In this document: positions 8,672-18,460 of the stretch, in pieces
How the letters are laid out: the number at the start of each line of letters is the position of its first letter
How positions within the stretch are numbered: position 1 is the stretch's first letter
Assembly (NCBI GenBank): GCA_903952205.1
Contig: CAJBEZ010000105.1
Location: forward strand, 1 to 64,000
Origin: an uncultured Desulfomonile sp.
GTDB taxonomy: Bacteria > Desulfobacterota > Desulfomonilia > Desulfomonilales > Desulfomonilaceae
DNA length: 64,000 nucleotides
Direction: 5' to 3'
Notes under the pieces: generated by a model
The model's database searches: none
What the model saw: only the letters and a program-made list of their open reading frames with translations
What the model was told of the DNA's origin: nothing
Translations under genes and position numbers: made by a program

Positions 8672-9076
8672 ATGAAAAAGGCTTTTTATCTGCTTTTGAC
8701 TCTAATGTTGGTTCTTGTGGTCGTTGGAAACTCAGGAGCCGAGAACAAGAGAGCCCAACTAATACCCGTGAAACCCCCAACAATCGAGGCCCCCTCAAGC
8801 GAGCAAAATGTTCCTTCAGGGATGAATTATGACACGCAATACGCTGACCCAGCTCCCAGGGATCAACTTTACGTGTTCTGGATCCTGGGCAAGGTCATTA
8901 GCTATCCGATTGACAAGATTGAATCCTATATTTCCAGGAGAATCAGCTCCGTCCAACAGCCAAAAGCTGTGCCCGCCGCAGCGCCTGGGCGAGTCTATAA
9001 TCCTTTTGATTCTCTTAATTGGCGGGAAATTCCACCAGCGCCTCCAGTTGAGCAAAAGAACACCCAGAATAGATGA
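8672..9076 (+). CDS. Hypothetical exported protein, 134 residues
   Basis: The ATG at 8672 follows a GGGAG site and gives a clear signal peptide (MKKAFYLLLTLMLVLVVVGN, then SGAENK). An upstream in-frame ATG at 8603 would bury it. The mature part is proline-rich (VKPPTIEAPSS, IPPAPPVEQ). It has an amphipathic middle (YVFWILGKVISYPIDKIESY) but no recognised domain. It follows the FGE-like gene on the same strand with a 151-nt gap, so a shared role at the cell envelope is possible but unproven. Confidence 0.65.
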   Translation: MKKAFYLLLTLMLVLVVVGNSGAENKRAQLIPVKPPTIEAPSSEQNVPSGMNYDTQYADPAPRDQLYVFWILGKVISYPIDKIESYISRRISSVQQPKAVPAAAPGRVYNPFDSLNWREIPPAPPVEQKNTQNR

Positions 9077-9105
9077 AAGCGGAATTTTTTCGTAAAGTAG
9101 CCTTC

Positions 9106-11409
9106 TTAGGTCTTCTTCGTTTTACATTTTGGACATTGCAGAAAAGATCCTTCGTTTTTTGATACTTTCTCTTCCATGATCAAAGAGTCGCAATCAGGGT
9201 TAGGACATTCAGTTGCCACAGGCTTGCTCCACATTGAGAAATCGCATTCAGGATAACTGCTACATCCGTAAAACATCCTTCCTCTTTTGGTTCTTTTCTG
9301 AATAACATCCCCCTTGCCGCACTTAGGGCATAGAACTCCCGTAGAAATCGGGCTGGAACTCTTGCATTCCGGATATCTTGAACATGCTAGAAAAGGACCG
9401 GACCTCCCTTTTCTTAGGACCATGGGAGCTCCACATGAACAAACCTTGTCGGTAGGAACCGGCGTCGAATCAGAGGAGGCTTCTGAAGACAATTTTTGAG
9501 TATAAGAACATTCCGGATAAGATGAACAACCCAAGAACAGCCCATACCTACCTGCTCTTATCATTACTGATTTTCCGCATAAAGGGCAATGTTCCTTGGT
9601 TTGTATGCCATCCCTCTTGATGCTTTTCATGCTTTTTTTTGCCTCAACAAAAGCAGAGTTGAAAGGTTCGTAGAATTTATCGAGGGCTTGTGGCATGGTT
9701 TCAGAGCCTTCCTCGATAAGATCGAGAGAAGATTCCATTTCCGCCGTGAACTGTGGGTTAACAAGGTCCGGAAAACTTTCCACCAGTAATGAGGCGATGA
9801 TCCTCCCAAGAACTGTGGGTTGAAATTTCTTGTCAACTATTTCAACGTATTTTCTTTTTTGAATGGTGGTAACGATCTCAGCGTATGTTGAAGGCCGGCC
9901 AATTCCCCGGTCTTCGAGTTCTTTTATCAATGAAGCTTCATTGAAAGCTGGGAGGGGTTGAGTGAATCTCTGGCGAGGCAGAAGCTGCTTTAGGAGCAGC
10001 AGGTCACCCTCTTTAAAATCAGGGAGAATCATACCTGGATTGTCTTTTTCGTCCTGCCCATTTCCAGAATCCTCTTCCGACGAAACAGCGTAGATTCGTG
10101 TGAATCCGTCGAACTTCATGACAGAACCTGATACTCGAAACAAAAGGTCACCAGCAACTATATTGGCGGTAGTCATATAAAATAATGCCGGAGCCGCCTG
10201 GCTTGCCAGGAAACGATTCCAAATAAGAGTGTACAGATCCTTTTGCTGTTTATCCAGGAAAGGGGTCACGCGTTCGGGTGTAAATTCCAAAGATGTTGGC
10301 CTTATCGCCTCATGAGCCTCCTGTGCGCCCTTCTTGCTCTTATACAAGTTTGGTTTTACCGGGACATACTGTGGTCCATAACTTTCTGAAATAAATTTTC
10401 TGGCTGCTTCAATGGCCTCTGGAGCTACCCGTGGATCATCAGTTCTCATGTAGGTTATGAGTCCAATTGAGCCGTGCTGGCCAAGTTCAATTCCTTCGTA
10501 GAGTTGTTGTGCGATCCGCATTGCTCTGTTGGGAGAGATGCGAAGTTTTCTCGAAGCCTCTTGCTGGAGAGTCGAAGTTATGAAAGGGGGAAGAGGCCTT
10601 CGATTTCTCTCCTTGCGCTTTACCTCACTGACAGTAAATATCTGCTTCGAGGCGTGTTGCGTAATTTCATTAGCTCTGACCCAATTCGGGATCTCGACCT
10701 TACTCTTATCCATTTGGACTAGTTTGGCTTCGAAAGGCGCCGAATCGGACCTAGCCAGTTGGGCCGAGACAGTCCAGAATTCGGCTGGCACGAATGTTTC
10801 TATTTCCAGGTTTCGGTCAACAATTAGTCTTAAAGCAACTGATTGGACACGACCAGCGCTTAAACCATATTGAACCTTGTCCCACAACAACGGACTTATC
10901 TGATATCCAACTATTCTGTCTAGAATTCTTCGGGTTTGTTGTGCGTTGTACCTGTTTGCGTCGAGTTGGGACGGATTAGCCACAGCCTTTTTGATGGCTT
11001 TTTCTGTGAGTTCGTTGAAACGAACTCTAAAAATCGATTTTTGGGGTTTCCCCAGTTCCTCGCTCAGGTGCCACGCAATTGCTTCGCCTTCTCTGTCAGG
11101 GTCTGTAGCCAACAACACGCGCGACACTTTTTGAGCTATGTTTCTGAGTTCAGTAATAACCTTCTCTTTTCCTGGTATTATTTGGTAATAGGGTTTGAAT
11201 CCGGCTGTCACATCCACGCCCAGAACCGGGCCGTTCCACTTGACTTGACCGTCTGGTTTTTCTTTTGATTTAGTCGCAGTCTGGGGAAGGTCCTTTACAT
11301 GCCCAATTGATGCTTTCACCTCGAAATTGGGGCCCAAATATTTTTTTATCGTTTTAGCTTTCGCCGGCGATTCAACGACCAACAATGTTTTATCCGCTGT
11401 ATCTTTCAT
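9106..11409 (-). CDS. topA: DNA topoisomerase I (type IA)
   Basis: The 767-residue protein begins with the Toprim domain (LLVVESPAKAKTIKKYLG, later DPDREGEAIAWH). It carries the catalytic tyrosine motif GLITYMRTD near residue 315. At the C-terminus four zinc-ribbon modules start with CPLCGKS, CSCGAP, CPKCGKG and CPNPDCD. Type IA topoisomerases relax negative supercoils through a 5'-phosphotyrosine intermediate. Length and domain order match bacterial TopA. It lies downstream of dprA on the same strand, a common order, with a 173-nt gap containing no other gene. Confidence 0.97.
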   Translation of the reverse strand: MKDTADKTLLVVESPAKAKTIKKYLGPNFEVKASIGHVKDLPQTATKSKEKPDGQVKWNGPVLGVDVTAGFKPYYQIIPGKEKVITELRNIAQKVSRVLLATDPDREGEAIAWHLSEELGKPQKSIFRVRFNELTEKAIKKAVANPSQLDANRYNAQQTRRILDRIVGYQISPLLWDKVQYGLSAGRVQSVALRLIVDRNLEIETFVPAEFWTVSAQLARSDSAPFEAKLVQMDKSKVEIPNWVRANEITQHASKQIFTVSEVKRKERNRRPLPPFITSTLQQEASRKLRISPNRAMRIAQQLYEGIELGQHGSIGLITYMRTDDPRVAPEAIEAARKFISESYGPQYVPVKPNLYKSKKGAQEAHEAIRPTSLEFTPERVTPFLDKQQKDLYTLIWNRFLASQAAPALFYMTTANIVAGDLLFRVSGSVMKFDGFTRIYAVSSEEDSGNGQDEKDNPGMILPDFKEGDLLLLKQLLPRQRFTQPLPAFNEASLIKELEDRGIGRPSTYAEIVTTIQKRKYVEIVDKKFQPTVLGRIIASLLVESFPDLVNPQFTAEMESSLDLIEEGSETMPQALDKFYEPFNSAFVEAKKSMKSIKRDGIQTKEHCPLCGKSVMIRAGRYGLFLGCSSYPECSYTQKLSSEASSDSTPVPTDKVCSCGAPMVLRKGRSGPFLACSRYPECKSSSPISTGVLCPKCGKGDVIQKRTKRGRMFYGCSSYPECDFSMWSKPVATECPNPDCDSLIMEEKVSKNEGSFLQCPKCKTKKT

Positions 11410-11582
11410 TCTACCGCCTAAAAAGGATCCTTAAACGAAAAAGACTTAAGTTCAATCACCCGAAGTGTCAACTAAATTCATTCGATGAAGTCCAACATCC
11501 TGAATGAAATTGTTTGCAATCCATTGTTATCATGTTGTAACTGTCAACGTACACCCTGATTCGGCAAACTTAAAGAAACAAA

Positions 11583-12719
11583 TCACACACGAACTCTGGA
11601 AAACATTTTCCCTGGACTCTGTTTCACCAACCCAAGCAATTCGAGTTCAAGTAAGGAACCCAACAGCCTCCCAGGTTCTATTTTAATGCTTTCGCACATT
11701 AAATCAATTGGTGTCGGATCAAGATCAAGGAAGTCGAGAATAAGCTGAGCTGTTTCGGACACTTCTTCGTCACGGCGGGCATCTTGGAATGATGAACAGC
11801 AACCGCTAACGTTTCCCACTTCAGAAGTAATTAACGAAGCTAAAATATCGTCCGCAGATTCAACCAAGCCGGCTCCCTGCTTGATAAGATAGTGCGGCCC
11901 GCGAGATCTTTCGTTAGTAATATTCCCTGGGACAGCGAACACATCACGGTTTTGGTCCAACGCGTGAGATGCGGTAATCAATGAACCGCTCTTTTTGGAG
12001 GCCTGCACAACAACCACAGCCCTTGATAGTCCGGAGACGATTCTGTTCCTTCTGAAGAAATTGGTTTTCAGAGGGGCAATGCCAGGCCTGAACTCACTGA
12101 TGACGGCTCCGGACTCTACGATACGTTGTACCAGGCTGTCGTTTTCCTTGGGATATGATATGTCCAACCCACATCCAAGAACGGCAATTGTTCTGCCTCC
12201 TGCTTTAAGCGCCGACTGATGGCATGTAGTGTCGATTCCTCTGGCCAACCCGCTGATTATAGTGAAATCGGATCGAACGAGATCGCTGGTTATGGATTTT
12301 GCAAACTCGACACCATACCCAGTCGGATTCCTAGTTCCGACCATGGCGACTGCCCGGGAGTCTTTGGGTAAAAGCGAGCCCCTTACAAACAATAGAGCAG
12401 GGGGGTCATAGATGTCTTTTAGGTTTTCGGGATAACCCTCATCCCATCGTGTAACGATACGAACTTTTAATCTTTCAAGAGTTGTGAGATCTTTTTCGAT
12501 CTCAGAGGCTACGGGATTGAAACAGGAAATGGAATTTGACAGACGTTCAGAAATTCCTGACCTCTCACGAATGGAACGTGCGTTTGCCTTTAGGATTTTC
12601 TCCGGGCAGCCGAAAGCTTCAATAAGTTTCGCAATGGTGAGCGGCCCAACTAATGGTATCCTTTCCAGCGTCAACCAGTCTCGGACATTATTATTGGATA
12701 CGGATGTTGTTTCAATCAC
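11583..12719 (-). CDS. dprA: DNA-processing protein DprA (Smf)
   Basis: The 378-residue product has a helix-hairpin-helix-like N-terminus (LTLERIPLVGPLTIAKLIEAFG). The Rossmann-fold DprA core carries YPENLKDIYDPPALLFVRGS, VGTRNPTGYG, SGLARGIDTTCHQSAL and GSLITASHALDQNRDVFAVPG. A winged-helix-like tail follows (LILDFLDLDPTPIDLMCESI). DprA loads RecA on incoming single-stranded DNA during transformation and is widespread in bacteria not known to be competent. It sits between a membrane-anchored unknown and topA. Confidence 0.95.
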   Translation of the reverse strand: MIETTSVSNNNVRDWLTLERIPLVGPLTIAKLIEAFGCPEKILKANARSIRERSGISERLSNSISCFNPVASEIEKDLTTLERLKVRIVTRWDEGYPENLKDIYDPPALLFVRGSLLPKDSRAVAMVGTRNPTGYGVEFAKSITSDLVRSDFTIISGLARGIDTTCHQSALKAGGRTIAVLGCGLDISYPKENDSLVQRIVESGAVISEFRPGIAPLKTNFFRRNRIVSGLSRAVVVVQASKKSGSLITASHALDQNRDVFAVPGNITNERSRGPHYLIKQGAGLVESADDILASLITSEVGNVSGCCSSFQDARRDEEVSETAQLILDFLDLDPTPIDLMCESIKIEPGRLLGSLLELELLGLVKQSPGKMFSRVRV

Positions 12720-12934
12720 TTGTGAATTCCCCCTCTTACGATTTGTTGTTGTATTCTAAATGAGCGCAGTCTGAGAAATGTTTCCGATTTGCGAAGTTCA
12801 CAACGGGACAGCAGAAACAGGATCCAGATATTTTCTATTTATGCTTATTTTAGAGTCACGCCAGGCAATTCTTCCTTTCATTTTGATATGTCAGCGGGAG
12901 CGCTTGATCGATCGATGGCATCTATTTGACATGT

Positions 12935-13657
12935 TTAGGAATGAAACACTTCAGCTTTGTCAACCCTGTCTAGAATATTTAATCGACCGCCATCCAGAGA
13001 ATGTTGCCGCTCAATGCCAATCGTGGAAAATCTCACTATCCTGTACCCCTTAAGAATTTCGGCACGACAATCGACTATTATTCCCAAGACAAGATCCGAC
13101 CCGACAGAGGTAATTTCAATTTCTCCGACAATCTTTGATTCTGGATCTGGAGGGTCTTGATTAATGTTCAGTTGAGAATGTAATGAAGTATGGGCCAAGA
13201 TTTCGAAGCGGTCGCCTTCTCTCACAAATTCATGCTTTTCTTTGCAACATCTTATATATACAAGATCCCTGATTCTGAACAACTCTTTTGGGGCTAAAGG
13301 TGAATCAACTATCTTGCCCCATAGTTGACCATTCTGAAATTCATGGTTTTCAGGTTGCATTCTTGTCAAATCTGCCTCACAAAAGATGTGGCGTCCAGGC
13401 ACGCTGTTATCCCTGACATTAACAGACGGCCCAGAGAAAAGTTGGATTGGCGAAAGAGTGTTTACGGGGAGTCTGGAACCATTGTTGTTTTGGAATTGGG
13501 AAACAAATTGAAACAGGAACGGCAATATACAAGACATCAGACAGCAGGAAATAAAGCACAACCTAATCTTCTTTTTCGAAGAATTCAGACCTGTTTCCCG
13601 GGAAATCGCGTCATGTTTGAGGGGCCGGAAGATTAATTGTGACAATTTTACATTCAT
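12935..13657 (-). CDS. Hypothetical membrane-anchored protein upstream of dprA
   Basis: The 240-residue product has one hydrophobic segment at about residues 32-52 (IRLCFISCCLMSCILPFLFQ), preceded by basic residues. The rest therefore probably faces the periplasm. The C-terminal half (EKHEFVREGDRFEILAHTS and VGEIEITSVGSDLVLGIIVD) looks like a small beta-rich domain. I recognise no family with confidence. The start lies in a strongly AT-rich stretch without a Shine-Dalgarno, so the true start may be further in. It is transcribed towards dprA with a 215-nt gap. Confidence 0.6.
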   Translation of the reverse strand: MNVKLSQLIFRPLKHDAISRETGLNSSKKKIRLCFISCCLMSCILPFLFQFVSQFQNNNGSRLPVNTLSPIQLFSGPSVNVRDNSVPGRHIFCEADLTRMQPENHEFQNGQLWGKIVDSPLAPKELFRIRDLVYIRCCKEKHEFVREGDRFEILAHTSLHSQLNINQDPPDPESKIVGEIEITSVGSDLVLGIIVDCRAEILKGYRIVRFSTIGIERQHSLDGGRLNILDRVDKAEVFHS

Positions 13658-13780
13658 AATATAAAATCTTTTAAATATAAATAATTGGGTTAATAAGTTA
13701 AATTATAAATTAACTTAAATTGAATAACAAATTGATTATATATTTAAAAATTAGTTGAGTCAAGGTCATTGCTTGCGGTG
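13658..13780. promoter_or_regulatory. Very AT-rich intergenic stretch
   Basis: This segment is made almost only of A and T, with runs such as AAATATAAATAATTGGG and TTATATATTTAAAAATTAG. It stands out from its surroundings. It lies directly upstream of the minus-strand gene at 12935-13657 and probably holds its promoter. It may also be a binding site for HU/Fis-like proteins. No single promoter can be picked because many positions fit a -10 box. Confidence 0.4.
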
Positions 13781-13883
13781 TAGGTGAAGTGGGATGCGAG
13801 TCTCAGGGGCATTGGATCATGACAATGTTGATGATCGAAGGCGCGGGACAATTATGCCCGCGCCAAATATCTGAAACAAGACG

Positions 13884-16800
13884 CTAGCAGGACATTGAAA
13901 GTACTAAAGATTCTATAGGCGATAGCACGAGTTCTCTGGGTGTGACTCGCGCAATAAAATCCGCCATTGAGCATGAACTGTTTTGTTCCTGGAGTTTTTC
14001 CACAACGTCATGAAATCGGCCCCCGAGAGCTCTCAGTGTGTTCGTTTTCTGGGAGATTGTAGCCTCTGGGACGAAATCTACATGGAACAGAGCCAGATAG
14101 CGGCATTCACCAGAATCGTCGCTAAACATGGGCAAGACTAATAAACTTTCTTTTCCACCTTTTCCAGAACTCCAGACGGCTCTACGCAGTCTTAACGCCG
14201 TTCTTTTGCTGCCGCCCACAGTGTTGGGTTGATCATACCGAGAGGGTTTCCCTTCAGAAAAACCGAATCGAGCCACGACCTGAATGGGAAGGAATTCTCT
14301 GGTTAGAGCGGTTGGTTTTGAAACAGTCCCAACACTGTAAAGCATGCCGCCTTTCACCTCATGCATAACTTGAGCGATGACCTTGAGGACGCGCTTGTCC
14401 TGTTCTTTTATCCATCCGGGATGAGCTCCGAGAAGTTCTATCGCTTTTGATAGGAGTGAAGGTAACGAGTCCTGGGGACGCGAAATACCTACTGTAACTG
14501 TTTTAGCTTGATGTCTTATCGAGTCTATGGGCCGAGTCATTTCTTCTATAGCCTTGCTGAGGATTACTATTCCTTCCTTAACAAGCAGTTCACGGTCTTC
14601 CGCTGTTTCTGCGCTCAAAGCCAATTTACCGGCATAAAGCGCAATGGTCGCTGCTGTTGAAGCCGGCAAGGCAGCGTTCATATCACCATCCGCTATCGAT
14701 TTCAGAGTTGAGTCCAGAGTGTTTTGGAGTTGCAAACGATCCCATGCCTGTGGATCCTCTAGGAACGTTGTGAGTGTGGAGCGAATTTCTCTCAACCCAT
14801 TGGCCTGTTCGTCAATTGCCTTAGCCGTGTAAAATCCCCATAGATGACCCGCTACTGTCGCCAGAACGAATCCAAGGCCACCGCCGGAAATTGGTAATTC
14901 GAGAATGCTTTGCGCATGGTCATCAAATCGTTTTTCTCCCTCGGAGCAAAAAACCAGAGGTTTTCCTGAATGAGCCTTAAATATGGCGACTTCCTTGGCC
15001 GTGTCCTGAACTATTTGATCGGGGAGGTCATTTGCGATTACCAGCGTGAGTGGTTCTGTTGAAAGATCGATATGTTTCTTGTCCTCGGTGATATCGCAAG
15101 GTATGGACTTGTAGCAGAGTTCGCTGAGTTTGATTCGAATTTCGTCGGCGGCGATCTTGTTGGGGCCATTGCCCACTACAGCCCAGTTTCTGCTGCCGGG
15201 ACCATAAAGTTCAGCCATGAGTCTTATTGAGGGTCCTTTCTTTAGAACAGCCCCAATAAGCTCCGGCAGTTCCTCCAGGCAACAAATTTCGTCGTAGAAT
15301 TGATCATCTGAGAGGTTGCCAAATTCTCTTCCTAAGACAATGGCGGTAAGTTTTCCAGCGGCTATCTGAGAATAAAACGCTTTTGTTGAAGCAACCGCCA
15401 TTTCAACATCCCGACCATCGCTGGTGTAAAAATGTGAATTGGATTTTGCCACCAACGGCGAGTTGCGGCGGTTTACTATAGCGTGCGCCCATGCGCCCTG
15501 AGCGCTCGCAACATCTACAGTTCTATTTGTGTCAGTCGTTGTGCCGCTTTGGGAAATGGCTATCAGTAGCATGTCGTCGAGAGACTGATCCGGTAAAAAA
15601 CCCGATAATTCAGACGATTGGCAAGACGTTATAGCTACGCCTTTGCCTTCGAGGGCTTTTTCAATGAGATAAGCCACGCCTTTAGCGGCAACCGCAGCGG
15701 TCCCTTGTCCTATGACTGTGATTCTTCGAATCGGTTTCTGACTTGAGTCTCTTAACCTTCCAACTAATGTCGTAAATGTGCTTGGCCCTACGTCAACAAA
15801 TTTTATAATCTTGCCCTGTTTATAATATTTTCCCTTGATGGTTTTAGATATACTCAAGGGCGCCTCATGAATTTCTTTTTCAAAATAGTATGCAAAATCG
15901 CCTCTAAAAATGTCGCGAGAGTGAATATAAATCGGTTCTCTCTTTATGTCGTAGGTTTCCCCATTCTCAAGAAAATAGGACTTAAGTGTTCCTCCTTCAC
16001 AGGAGGAAATTGCCACTTCAGTCCCACCTTTTTCCAGGCCGGATAGAGCCAGGCAACTTCTTGTCCATGCAGCGAGCCCATAAACTTCTGAGGCAAAGAT
16101 GAAACCATCTGTGGGAGTTCCCACGAAAAGACTTTGGCCACTACCCTTCTGACCCATTATCAGTTCATCTGGAGACTGTGGGTTTTGCATGACTATAGCT
16201 AGTGAGCCTTCGCAACTATTCATCAATTCGGCAAATCGACTCAAGTGTGGCTGGGAGAGGCTGGTTCCCAAGCGATAGAACACTGGAAGTATTTTTGCGT
16301 CAGTTGTGACTGAAGGGTCTATTCGGTAGCCTCGAGCATGGACTTTATTTTCAACGAGATCATGATAATTGTCGACATCACCATTCAACACGAATTGACA
16401 TTCTTTGTCATAGATTGATTCATTTTCTTCATTTTCAAACAATTCACCATCCACAGGGTGACAGTTTGCGAGACTGATGATTCCATTGGAGGCCCATCTC
16501 GTATGGGCTATTATATTTAATTCCTGAGTGAAACCAGCGATCTTCCACAACTCTCGATCGTTTCTTATGGCGGACCGCAAGAGTCGCGTGTTGTCACCTA
16601 GATGACCGACCAGATTCGCAACCTTGTAAACAAAGGTTACAACCAGCCCTCTGGAATGGAGATCAATTCCACGATAGCTAATTTTAACGCCATCTTCTGT
16701 TCTTGAACGTTTTTCCAGGGCCCATTCCAGGTCCGCTTCCATTATGGCAGGAACCAAAGGCTCGCGATCTACCAGGCACTGAATGGAAATTCCAGCAGAG

Positions 16801-17288
16801 TCGCGACCCCGGACCTCCAATCTGTCAATATTCTCGAGAATTTTTTCAATCGACCATGCTACGAACAATTGAGAGCGATTTACTTTCATGGTCGTTAGAT
16901 GAGGGGTGATAAGATGATTAGTTCTTGTAACGTTGTCGAGAATTTCAGCCCTGATTTGCCATATAAAATCCATCAGTTCCTGACGAAGAGATTCATTAGC
17001 TTCGGAGGCTGGTTCATCGGAAATTAAACTGACCGCTTTTTGCATTAGAATGGCAAGGTTTTCAACTAGGGCAAAAAAGTTGGAATCCGAACAAAGTTGA
17101 AAATGAAAAGAGAACCTCATCAACTCGTCAAACTTCATGGTCAGCCTGTTTACAGGATCTCGCAACTTGGAGAAATCTTCCCGTTCGTTGACAATTCTCA
17201 AGATCGAGTTGTGAATTTCTTCAATCCATTCTGATTCAACGTCGACTTTCCACATTTCATTGCTGAGAAAGCCAGCTATTCCGCACAT
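13884..17288 (-). CDS. Oversized GlmS-like protein: class II glutamine amidotransferase plus two SIS domains with a C-terminal extension
   Basis: The product has 1134 residues, against about 610 for normal GlmS (glutamine:fructose-6-phosphate amidotransferase). It starts MCGIAGF, giving the N-terminal catalytic Cys. About 150 residues of helical insertion precede RGRDSAG at 159-165, where ordinary GlmS has only about 20. HTRWASNG near 262, the LNGDVDNY oxyanion region near 301 and the linker YYFEKEIHEAPLSISKTIKG near 468 follow GlmS order. SIS1 (about 520-650) keeps AISQSGTTTDT and VASTKAF. SIS2 (about 700-800) keeps DEIRIKLSEL but lacks the usual EAYxAGELKHGP sequence. Residues from about 800 to 1134 match no part of GlmS. 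It may make a different amino sugar or be a regulatory paralogue. It stands alone. Confidence 0.8.
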   Translation of the reverse strand: MCGIAGFLSNEMWKVDVESEWIEEIHNSILRIVNEREDFSKLRDPVNRLTMKFDELMRFSFHFQLCSDSNFFALVENLAILMQKAVSLISDEPASEANESLRQELMDFIWQIRAEILDNVTRTNHLITPHLTTMKVNRSQLFVAWSIEKILENIDRLEVRGRDSAGISIQCLVDREPLVPAIMEADLEWALEKRSRTEDGVKISYRGIDLHSRGLVVTFVYKVANLVGHLGDNTRLLRSAIRNDRELWKIAGFTQELNIIAHTRWASNGIISLANCHPVDGELFENEENESIYDKECQFVLNGDVDNYHDLVENKVHARGYRIDPSVTTDAKILPVFYRLGTSLSQPHLSRFAELMNSCEGSLAIVMQNPQSPDELIMGQKGSGQSLFVGTPTDGFIFASEVYGLAAWTRSCLALSGLEKGGTEVAISSCEGGTLKSYFLENGETYDIKREPIYIHSRDIFRGDFAYYFEKEIHEAPLSISKTIKGKYYKQGKIIKFVDVGPSTFTTLVGRLRDSSQKPIRRITVIGQGTAAVAAKGVAYLIEKALEGKGVAITSCQSSELSGFLPDQSLDDMLLIAISQSGTTTDTNRTVDVASAQGAWAHAIVNRRNSPLVAKSNSHFYTSDGRDVEMAVASTKAFYSQIAAGKLTAIVLGREFGNLSDDQFYDEICCLEELPELIGAVLKKGPSIRLMAELYGPGSRNWAVVGNGPNKIAADEIRIKLSELCYKSIPCDITEDKKHIDLSTEPLTLVIANDLPDQIVQDTAKEVAIFKAHSGKPLVFCSEGEKRFDDHAQSILELPISGGGLGFVLATVAGHLWGFYTAKAIDEQANGLREIRSTLTTFLEDPQAWDRLQLQNTLDSTLKSIADGDMNAALPASTAATIALYAGKLALSAETAEDRELLVKEGIVILSKAIEEMTRPIDSIRHQAKTVTVGISRPQDSLPSLLSKAIELLGAHPGWIKEQDKRVLKVIAQVMHEVKGGMLYSVGTVSKPTALTREFLPIQVVARFGFSEGKPSRYDQPNTVGGSKRTALRLRRAVWSSGKGGKESLLVLPMFSDDSGECRYLALFHVDFVPEATISQKTNTLRALGGRFHDVVEKLQEQNSSCSMADFIARVTPRELVLSPIESLVLSMSC

Positions 17289-17647
17289 TATCTTTGCCTC
17301 CAGAGAAATATCAATTTCTACAGACCATATAAATTGGCATGGTTTAGTTAACAGAATTAGAAGGAAAAAGGCTAGTCCTTCGGAATCGGCGAGACATTAA
17401 AGCCTGGAAAAGTGTAAAAGTTATTGGAACTGATCTTCATCCAAATGAACAGTTATGAGCATTTGCGTTTTGTCTCCGGTATTTTAGTCTGCTATGATAG
17501 CCGGTGAGAAATTCAACGGTGATCTCATCTTAACCTCAAGAGCTACTACGCGCCTCCCAGGATATTTTCGTCCTGACTCATGGCGGTTTCAGGAAATATG
17601 TTGTTGCGACTTGCCCTAAACTCTGACTTCGAAAGGAGTGTTCATCA
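17289..17647. other. 359-nt intergenic region between divergent genes
   Basis: This region separates the minus-strand GlmS-like gene from the plus-strand PHP gene and should hold both promoters. I found no RNA gene, no glmS-ribozyme-like sequence and no convincing -35/-10 pair. AAGGAG near 17632-17637 is the ribosome binding site of the PHP gene. Confidence 0.5.
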
Positions 17648-18310
17648 TTGATAGATTTTCATACCCATACTATTTTCAGCGACGGAGTTCTAGTCCCCAG
17701 CGAGTTGGTGAGAAGAGCCCATGTGATTGGATACACGGCTATTGGATTGACCGATCATGTGGACGCGTCAAACTTAGAATTCGTCGCGCCTCGAATCATT
17801 AGAGTTGCACGTGAATTGAACAAGCACCAGGACGTGTTCGTAATTCCTGGCGTTGAAATCACACACGCTCCTCCCTCTCAGATTGAAGAATTGGTTCTGG
17901 AAGCCAGAAACATTGGCATAGTTCTGGTGGTAGTTCACGGAGAGTCTCCAGTGGAACCTGTTATGTCGGGAACTAACCATGCCGCAATAATCTCAGGAGC
18001 TGACATATTGGCTCATCCGGGTCTGATATCCAGGGAGGACACAGTATCTGCGAGAGAGAAACACGTGTTTCTAGAAATAACCTGTCGATCAGGCCATAGT
18101 TTTACCAATGGGCACGTTTATAAAATGGCTTCTGACTGTGGTGCCCAAATGGTCATCAGTACGGACACTCATATTCCGGAAAACCTTGCAACTAGCGAAA
18201 ACGCCGAAATGGTTCTAAGAGGAGCAGGGATGAATTCTTTGGAGTCTGCCAATGTTTTTGATTCAAACCGAAAGCTTCTGGAAATTCTCAAAGCCAGAAT
18301 GGATTGGTGA
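17648..18310 (+). CDS. PHP-domain phosphoesterase
   Basis: The 220-residue product is a compact PHP domain. It has IDFHTHTIFSDG at the N-terminus (motif I), GLTDHVDAS near 37-45 (motif II), VIPGVEITHAP near 63-73 (motif III), DILAHPGLIS near 118-127 and STDTHIPENL near 176-185 (motif IV). These His/Asp residues bind a metal cluster that hydrolyses phosphoesters. The family includes histidinol-phosphatases, TrpH-like RNA/nucleotide phosphatases and polymerase exonucleases, so the substrate is open. The start is TTG, supported by AAGGAG ten bases upstream. Confidence 0.85.
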   Translation: MIDFHTHTIFSDGVLVPSELVRRAHVIGYTAIGLTDHVDASNLEFVAPRIIRVARELNKHQDVFVIPGVEITHAPPSQIEELVLEARNIGIVLVVVHGESPVEPVMSGTNHAAIISGADILAHPGLISREDTVSAREKHVFLEITCRSGHSFTNGHVYKMASDCGAQMVISTDTHIPENLATSENAEMVLRGAGMNSLESANVFDSNRKLLEILKARMDW

Positions 18311-18460
18311 GTCATTTTGAAACAGGCGAGCTTGCTGGACTAATCTCCCCACATGTCTTATATTGAGACCCCTTTATTTTTTGATAAGTTTTGACTCTCA
18401 CCTCTTTGTGAGTTGTTGCTGAAGGTACCTAAATATGTGATTTAGACGGGTAAGGTTATT

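Noticed and set aside
17289-17647. Possible glmS ribozyme or riboswitch upstream of the GlmS-like gene
   Set aside because: No matching core sequence or pseudoknot could be identified on the minus strand.
18396-18417. Hairpin CTCAC/GTGAG before sppA
   Set aside because: Only five pairs and no T-run; not a convincing terminator or riboswitch.
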